Shown: piece after piece, positions 32,751 to 37,168 of the stretch
Layout of the letters: every line of letters begins with the position of its first letter
Numbering within the stretch: position 1 is the stretch's first letter
NCBI GenBank assembly: GCA_020025675.1
Contig: JAHHRS010000016.1
Location: 1 to 37,168, forward strand
Direction: 5' to 3'
DNA: 37,168 nucleotides
DNA from: Oscillospiraceae bacterium
GTDB lineage: Bacteria; Bacillota; Clostridia; Oscillospirales; Oscillospiraceae
Program-made: the position numbers and the translations under genes
The notes under the pieces: generated by a model
The model's database searches: none
Told to the model about the DNA's origin: nothing
What the model saw: only the letters and a program-made list of their open reading frames with translations

Positions 32751-33896
32751 TTAAACTTTGAAATCTTCTGCCGGATTTCCTCTGAGGCCGAAATAATACA
32801 GCAGGTCATCAACTATTCTGCGGCTTGCAAATCCGTCTCCGTAGGGATTGACGGCATGTGCCATAGAGTTATAACGCTCAGTGCCTTTCAGAAGCTCTTC
32901 AGCTTCATCTATTATTGTCTGCCGTTCTGTGCCAATAACACGGACAGTTCCCGCTTTAACAGCCTCAGGGCGCTCTGTCTCTCTTCGGAGTACCAGAACA
33001 GGCTTTCCCAGTGCCGGAGCTTCCTCCTGAAGTCCGCCCGAGTCTGTCATAACTATATATGAACGTGCAAGAAGGTTGTGCATATCTGAGACACCTATCG
33101 GTTCTGTCAAAAGCACGTTACTCAGTCCATCCAAATATCTGTGGGCTGTTTCCTGCACATAGGGACTCAAATGCACAGGATATACAAGCTGTACCTCAGG
33201 GTGATTTTCCGCTATGTACTTAAATGCAGACATAATATTTTCCATGGGTTCGCCGTAATTTTCACGGCGGTGTGCGGTTATTGCAATAACTTTCCTATCC
33301 TCAAAGTCCAGTTTCCGTAAAGCCTCATTTTCAAACTCATAGTCAGACTTCACTGTAAGCTTTAACGCGTCTATGGCAGTGTTGCCTGTTATAAATACAG
33401 GTGCGGTATTATTTTCACGGCGAAGATTTTCCGCATTGTTCTCGGTAGGAGAAAAATGAATATCCGCTAAAACACCTACTAGTCGGCGGTTTGCCTCTTC
33501 GGGATACGGAGACTGCATATCAAAGCTTCTTAGACCTGCCTCTACATGTCCTATGGGAATATGATTATAGAAAGCAGCAAGAGCCGCTGAAAAAGTAGTG
33601 GTAGTATCCCCGTGGACAAGAACTATATCAGGTTTTGCTTCATTAAATACCTTTTCAAGCCCAAGCAAAGCTTTGCTGGTAATAGTAGAAAGAGTCTGCT
33701 TTTTCTCCATAATGTCAAGGTCATACTGTGGCTTTACATCGAAGGCATCCAGCATTTGATCCAGCATTTCACGGTGCTGAGCCGTAACACATACTATTGA
33801 CTCTATCTCTTTTCGACTTTCAAGTTCCTTAATCAGAGGGCACATTTTATTGGCCTCCGGTCTTGTGCCGAAGACGCTCATAACTTTTATTTTCAT
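32751..33896 (-). CDS. wecB: UDP-N-acetylglucosamine 2-epimerase (non-hydrolysing)
   Basis: A 381-residue cytoplasmic enzyme that interconverts UDP-GlcNAc and UDP-ManNAc. Motifs: VFGTRPEANKMCPLIKEL at the N-terminus, VHGDTTTTFSAALAA, GHVEAGLRS, PYPEEANRRL (catalytic Glu), AHRRENYGEP (catalytic His) and TDSGGLQEEA (catalytic Glu, UDP contact) in the C-terminal half. Length and motif order fit WecB/MnaA. GGAG lies ahead of the ATG. Next to tagA it would supply the ManNAc donor for the wall-polymer linkage unit. Confidence 0.96.
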   Translation of the reverse strand: MKIKVMSVFGTRPEANKMCPLIKELESRKEIESIVCVTAQHREMLDQMLDAFDVKPQYDLDIMEKKQTLSTITSKALLGLEKVFNEAKPDIVLVHGDTTTTFSAALAAFYNHIPIGHVEAGLRSFDMQSPYPEEANRRLVGVLADIHFSPTENNAENLRRENNTAPVFITGNTAIDALKLTVKSDYEFENEALRKLDFEDRKVIAITAHRRENYGEPMENIMSAFKYIAENHPEVQLVYPVHLSPYVQETAHRYLDGLSNVLLTEPIGVSDMHNLLARSYIVMTDSGGLQEEAPALGKPVLVLRRETERPEAVKAGTVRVIGTERQTIIDEAEELLKGTERYNSMAHAVNPYGDGFASRRIVDDLLYYFGLRGNPAEDFKV

Positions 33897-33970
33897 TTAT
33901 TTATCTCCTGTTAAGGCCCATACACGGCATAATTGTTTATTATTTCTCACATTTATAGGATAATTTCTTC

Positions 33971-34804
33971 TCAGCTCTCCAGTTTTTTTATAAGTTCCGG
34001 CAGAACTGTCTCAAATTTAACTCCGTACCAGTGAGCGGGGTCATCCACTGTATTTTTTATTGACTCAAGAGTAAAATCAGCAGCAATTTTAGCAGAATCA
34101 AAAATATTCTTTCCTCTTAAATATGTCCCTGCAAAAACCGAGGCGAAAATGTCTCCTGTACCATGGCATGTCCTTGGAATTTTATGGTGCATATAGTAGT
34201 CAGTTCCGTTTTCGTCACTGACCATGACACCTGTATGCTCCCTGTCAAATCCTACACCTGTAAGTACCACACAGGATGGTCCCATATTTTTCAGACCTGC
34301 TATGAGCCTTTCTACATACTCTCTGTCATACTCTTCCTTATATTCAACGCCCGTCAGTAAAGCGGCCTCTGTTATATTGGGTATAATTACACGTGCTTTA
34401 GCGCACAGTCTTTTCATTGCTCCAACATATTCAGAGTCAAATCCGGCATAAAGCTTTCCGTTATCGGCCATTGCAGGGTCAACAAAAATAAGTCCATCAT
34501 GTATGAGCAAGCTTTTAAATATATCTAAAACATAGCTTACCTCCAGTGCGCTGCCCAGATATCCGGTATAAATTGCATCAAAGCTGATTTTCTCTTTTTC
34601 CCAGTGTCTACGTATAAGCGGAATATCTTCGCTCAAATCCCGGAAAGTGTATCCCTGAAATTCACCGGTGTGAGTAGAAAGGACGGCAGACGGAATTATA
34701 CATGTCTCGTGACCACAGGCAGAGAGTATGGGTAAAGCAACTGTCAGAGAACACTGGCCAAGGCAGGATACGTCCTGAATTGTGAGAATTCTTTTATACT
34801 CCAT
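33971..34804 (-). CDS. pdxY: pyridoxal/pyridoxamine kinase (PdxY/PdxK-like)
   Basis: A 277-residue PfkB/ribokinase-fold kinase. RILTIQDVSCLGQCSLTVAL at the N-terminus, LSTHTGEFQGYTF (substrate lid), DPAMADNGKLY, PNITEAALLTG and the catalytic CHGTGDIFASVFAG (Asp of GTGD) mark a vitamin B6 kinase. It phosphorylates pyridoxal/pyridoxamine as part of PLP salvage. The ATG at 34804 is preceded by AAGGAG; an earlier in-frame ATG would place that site inside the gene. It stands alone. Confidence 0.92.
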   Translation of the reverse strand: MEYKRILTIQDVSCLGQCSLTVALPILSACGHETCIIPSAVLSTHTGEFQGYTFRDLSEDIPLIRRHWEKEKISFDAIYTGYLGSALEVSYVLDIFKSLLIHDGLIFVDPAMADNGKLYAGFDSEYVGAMKRLCAKARVIIPNITEAALLTGVEYKEEYDREYVERLIAGLKNMGPSCVVLTGVGFDREHTGVMVSDENGTDYYMHHKIPRTCHGTGDIFASVFAGTYLRGKNIFDSAKIAADFTLESIKNTVDDPAHWYGVKFETVLPELIKKLES

Positions 34805-35033
34805 GTTTTTCTCCTTTTTCATGGGTATTTTGTGCTTTTTATTTATAAGAATAAATTCACTATAATCGTCAGTTAAACCAATATTTCTAATATATCTATC
34901 ATAAATGTTAAATATATATTATTTGTATTTTTAGTTTCACAGATGTGTTTTTTATAATAACATATTACGAAAAAAATCACAAGTCGCTTTAAATACTATT
35001 TAGAAGATTGGAATTGTTAATGGTAAGTTGACA
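34805..35033. other. AT-rich intergenic stretch without recognised gene
   Basis: This is the 5' side of the pyridoxamine kinase gene. It is strongly AT-rich with several TATAAA-like elements on the minus strand, but I could not place a convincing promoter pair. I see no coding signal or structured RNA. Confidence 0.4.
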
Positions 35034-35192
35034 ATGAAGGAAAAATTTTTGCAATGCTTTGAAAACAATCTGCACTGTGCTCTTATATTAATTTTAACGA
35101 CTTTTCCCAAGTCTCTGTATGAGTTTTTCTTTAAAAGATATTTATTTACTGAGTTTGATTTCAACTTTCCTTTATATGAAAATTTGCAATAG
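35034..35192 (+). CDS. 52-residue open frame, doubtful small protein
   Basis: ATG 35034 to TAG 35192 encodes 52 residues, Phe-rich with a hydrophobic stretch (HCALILILTTF) and the end NFPLYENLQ. No ribosome binding site is visible. The stop is followed after 3 nt by a 16-bp inverted repeat, which gives it a gene-like end. It could be a small membrane-associated peptide, a gene remnant or chance. Confidence 0.22.
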   Translation: MKEKFLQCFENNLHCALILILTTFPKSLYEFFFKRYLFTEFDFNFPLYENLQ

Positions 35193-35195
35193 TAA

Positions 35196-35245
35196 ATCCC
35201 CCTGAAGTAGATTTTGTTTATTACTGCGCTCTACTTCAGGGGGAT
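35196..35245. repeat. 16-bp perfect inverted repeat between marR and the pyridoxamine kinase
   Basis: ATCCCCCTGAAGTAGA (35196-35211) and its exact complement (35230-35245) flank an 18-nt AT-rich loop. It lies 57 nt past the marR stop. Neither strand has a U-tract, so it is not a textbook terminator; it may be an mRNA 3'-end stabiliser or a small mobile-repeat relic. Confidence 0.65.
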
Positions 35246-35302
35246 ATTGTCACTAATGCCGTAATTCTTTTGCTGTATCTCCTCTTTACGGTTGCTTTTA
35301 TC

Positions 35303-35821
35303 TTACCTTTCAATTTCAGGAATGCTTTTAACGGAAATATCAAAGCCGTTGAGGAATGTGCAGACTTTTTTAATCGCCTCCATTAACTCCTGTGGGTCCT
35401 CATTTTTTGTATTATAAACACAGTGCAAAAGATGACTTATAAACCTGCGTTCACCGGTATCCAGCAATCGCAGTCCCTGCTCTGTACCCTCAACAATAAC
35501 GTTTCTCCTGTTATTCGGGTCACTGCTTCGGACTGCCATACCCTTCTCCACCAGAGAATCCATAAGATAAGTCATGTGCTGACGGCTGGAATTCACCTTA
35601 TCCGCAAGCTGGGACATGGGAAGACTTCCCTCCAGCTTAAGATAGCACATGGCCCGAGTCTGAGCCACTGTCCACCCGTAATTTTCCTTAAAGTACTCCG
35701 TAAAAGTTGTCGCTAATTTTTCCTGGCTTAAAAAAATAAAATCCAGCATAAGCGCTTCCTGCTTAGAATATGAGGAGCTGGACGGCATTTTTGATATTTG
35801 TGGTTTCATATTTTTCTCCAT
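35303..35821 (-). CDS. MarR-family transcriptional regulator
   Basis: A 172-residue winged-helix regulator. The MarR core is at ~35-130: TVAQTRAMCYLKLEGSLPMS then QLADKVNSSRQHMTYLMDSL (recognition helix) and the wing SSDPNNRRNVIVEGTEQG. The N-terminal ~25 residues are a Ser/Lys-rich extension. It is divergent from the OYE-family reductase at 36142 across a 320-bp control region with matching palindromes before both genes, the usual arrangement for a repressor that controls itself and its neighbour. Start at 35821 (AAGGAT upstream) or four codons later (GGAG upstream) are both possible. Confidence 0.9.
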   Translation of the reverse strand: MEKNMKPQISKMPSSSSYSKQEALMLDFIFLSQEKLATTFTEYFKENYGWTVAQTRAMCYLKLEGSLPMSQLADKVNSSRQHMTYLMDSLVEKGMAVRSSDPNNRRNVIVEGTEQGLRLLDTGERRFISHLLHCVYNTKNEDPQELMEAIKKVCTFLNGFDISVKSIPEIER

Positions 35822-35840
35822 ACTTTTATCCTTGCAAATA

Positions 35841-35855
35841 GTAATATTTTTTTAC
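35841..35855 (-). promoter_or_regulatory. candidate MarR operator in the marR leader
   Basis: On the minus strand GTAAAAAAATATTAC, a palindrome with GTAA/TTAC arms, lies ~15-30 nt downstream of the marR promoter's expected start point. It matches the site before the reductase gene (36088-36102) at 13 of 15 positions. Confidence 0.5.
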
Positions 35856-35876
35856 AGTCAATTTTCTTTACGGTTT

Positions 35877-35904
35877 ATTATAACAAATTATTTAAAAAAT
35901 GCAA
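35877..35904 (-). promoter_or_regulatory. marR promoter
   Basis: On the minus strand TTGCAT (35899-35904) and a perfect TATAAT (35877-35882) have a 16-bp spacer, and TG one base upstream of the -10 gives an extended element. Confidence 0.72.
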
Positions 35905-36044
35905 TCAAAAATCCTTAGAATTGAAGAATAATGTTATTTTGAAGAATATAAATTATATAAGTATTTTGGTATATTATTCCTTCTTTGCCCGATAATTAAA
36001 AATTTAACCAAATCGGAGGCGCAAACTTTGTCTATCATTACATA

Positions 36045-36073
36045 TTGCTTTTTTAGTAAATCTATATGATAAT
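36045..36073 (+). promoter_or_regulatory. promoter of the OYE-family reductase gene
   Basis: TTGCTT (36045-36050) and GATAAT (36068-36073) are 17 bp apart, giving a start near 36080. Both boxes have mismatches, so this is moderate evidence. Confidence 0.55.
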
Positions 36074-36087
36074 CGTCTTAAATAATA

Positions 36088-36102
36088 GTAAAGAAATTTT
36101 AC
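36088..36102 (+). promoter_or_regulatory. candidate MarR operator before the OYE-family gene
   Basis: GTAAAGAAATTTTAC is a palindrome with GTAAA/TTTAC arms just downstream of the expected transcription start. It is near-identical to the site in the marR leader (35841-35855). Confidence 0.5.
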
Positions 36103-36141
36103 AATAAAGAAACTTGATAAATCTAAAAAGGAGGAATAGTT

Positions 36142-37168
36142 ATGAAAGCAAAATCAACAAAGTTTTCTCATCTTCTTCAGCCGGGTAAAATCGGTAACCT
36201 AACTATCAAGAACCGCGTTGTAATGGGTCCCACGGAAACCCTTTATGCCACATCTGACGGTGAGATCACTGATAAGATCATCGACTTTTATGTGGCTCGT
36301 GCAAAAGGCGGCTGCGGACTTATCACTGTCCACTCTGCGCAGGGCGCAACCAAAGTAGACAAGATTGATCCCTACCCCGGTTCAATCAGAGTGGACGACA
36401 ACATGTACATACCTATGATGTCAGATCTGACTGAAGCCATTCACCGCTACGGTGCAAAGTGTACTATAAATATAAGTGCCGGCGGCGGGGCTCAGTCTCT
36501 GGGTTTTCCCTATGACAAGGGCAGCCAGGGTGTTTATAACGAAACAAGAGTAGCACCGGGCACTTTAAAATCCCGCTTTGTTGGAGCACCAGTCAGACCT
36601 CTTACAATAGATGAAATTCATACTATGGTAGACTGCATGGGTTACAGCTGTCTTAACGCTAAGCGTGCAGGTTTTGATGCTGTCACCATTCACGCTATCG
36701 GCGGGTATCTAATTTCCGAGTTTCTGACCCCCTGGTTTAATAACCGTACCGATGAATATGGCGGTAGCCTGGAAAATCGTTATCGTCTGCTTCATGAGAT
36801 TATTCAGAATATACAGGCAAAATGCGGCATGGATTTCCCTATAATAGTGCGAATGTCAATAGATGAGTATTTAGGGGATGAGGGTCGTGGAGTTGAGGAG
36901 TCCAAGATTCTGTGTCAGTGGATGGAGCGTGACGGTGTCGCCGCAATTGACTGCGAGGCCGCAGTGTTTGAAAGTGTTGAGTGGATGATCCCCACTATTT
37001 ATCAGCCTGAAGCAACCCTTGCACATCTATCCGCAGCTATAAAATCCGTGGTAAACATCCCTGTATTTGCTCAGGGACGTATGTTTGACCCCAACGTGGC
37101 AGAAAAAGTTCTAGCAGATGGCAAGGCCGACTTCATATCCGAATCTCGTGAGTGGATAGTGGAACCTG
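36142..37168 (+). CDS. old-yellow-enzyme-family NADH:flavin oxidoreductase, N-terminal part (runs off the window)
   Basis: The first 342 residues of a TIM-barrel flavin reductase; the 3' end is beyond the window. LLQPGKIGNLTIKNRVVMGP opens the barrel, YVARAKGGCGLITVHS follows, and ISEFLTPWFNNRTDEYGGSL with ENRYR marks the OYE/2,4-dienoyl-CoA reductase/BaiCD family. Two usual features are altered: the HxxH/N pair that holds the substrate carbonyl reads HAIG (H184, G187), and the Q-x-x-H-x-G-R block is replaced by NISAGGGAQ. Long family members carry a 4Fe-4S cluster and FAD/NAD domain at the C-terminus; that part cannot be seen here. AGGAGG lies 7 nt before the ATG. It likely reduces an activated C=C bond; the substrate is unknown. 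MarR control is likely. Confidence 0.88.
   Translation, partial: MKAKSTKFSHLLQPGKIGNLTIKNRVVMGPTETLYATSDGEITDKIIDFYVARAKGGCGLITVHSAQGATKVDKIDPYPGSIRVDDNMYIPMMSDLTEAIHRYGAKCTINISAGGGAQSLGFPYDKGSQGVYNETRVAPGTLKSRFVGAPVRPLTIDEIHTMVDCMGYSCLNAKRAGFDAVTIHAIGGYLISEFLTPWFNNRTDEYGGSLENRYRLLHEIIQNIQAKCGMDFPIIVRMSIDEYLGDEGRGVEESKILCQWMERDGVAAIDCEAAVFESVEWMIPTIYQPEATLAHLSAAIKSVVNIPVFAQGRMFDPNVAEKVLADGKADFISESREWIVEP

Noticed and set aside
36142..37168. Calling the OYE-family gene baiCD or a known bile-acid or steroid enzyme
   Set aside because: Only part of the gene is visible, key substrate-contact motifs differ, and no other bai genes are present.
1..37168. CRISPR array, prophage, integrative element, rRNA or tRNA genes
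   Set aside because: No regularly spaced repeats, no integrase or structural phage genes, and no recognisable rRNA or tRNA sequence were seen on either strand.

Overview
The window reads as a chromosomal segment of a low-GC, Gram-positive, anaerobic member of the Clostridia. The basis is Firmicutes-style ribosome binding sites, strong TTGACA/TATAAT-type promoters, frequent TTG starts, a PhoP/PhoB-type box of TTTACA repeats 11 bp apart, lipoprotein signal peptides, a TagA/WecB pair for wall polymers, many low-potential Fe-S flavoproteins and no respiratory oxidase. I see no rRNA, tRNA, CRISPR array, transposase or phage gene. No species name can be supported from the sequence alone.

Layout. 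An AraC-type regulator (393-1568) is followed by a complete minus-strand phosphate block: pstS-pstC-pstA-pstB-phoU, then phoB-phoR (1754-8287). It carries its own promoters, a Pho box before pstS and a hairpin between pstS and pstC. Next is the conserved rplU-rpmA-obgE operon (8523-10512) with a candidate L21 leader; here L27 has no N-terminal extension and no prp gene lies between L21 and L27. A DUF3298-like lipoprotein and a CYTH-domain protein follow (10662-12582).

The accessory core lies at 12.8-27.5 kb. It contains two paralogous two-gene operons. Each encodes a ~900-residue protein that joins a winged-helix-like region, a cysteine-rich region, ferredoxin motifs and a GltD/PreT-like FAD-NAD(P)H reductase. 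Each is followed directly by a HypA-like MHE...CxxC...CxxC protein. No hydrogenase or other hyp gene is in the window. Between the copies lie a split chromate-transporter pair, a LysR regulator, an ATC-hydrolase-family protein, an HMA metal-binding protein, a ZIP transporter, a short serine-dehydratase/cysteine-desulfidase-like protein and a polysaccharide deacetylase. After the second copy comes an FMN_bind/FAD flavoprotein whose C-terminus resembles ketosteroid dehydrogenases more than fumarate reductases. The right edge holds the start of an old-yellow-enzyme-family reductase divergent from a MarR regulator, with near-identical 15-bp palindromes in front of both genes.

The section 27.5-34.8 kb holds YitT, a polymer O-acylation cassette (lipoprotein, MBOAT, DHHW), TagA and WecB (consistent with UDP-ManNAc supply and use for a wall polymer) and a pyridoxal/pyridoxamine kinase.

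Working model (inference): the two Fe-S/flavin modules are NAD(P)H-linked electron-transfer hubs that may serve substrate-specific flavin reductases such as those at 25774 and 36142, with the HypA-like partner as a metal-site assembly or structural subunit. This pairing is the best candidate here for an undescribed system.
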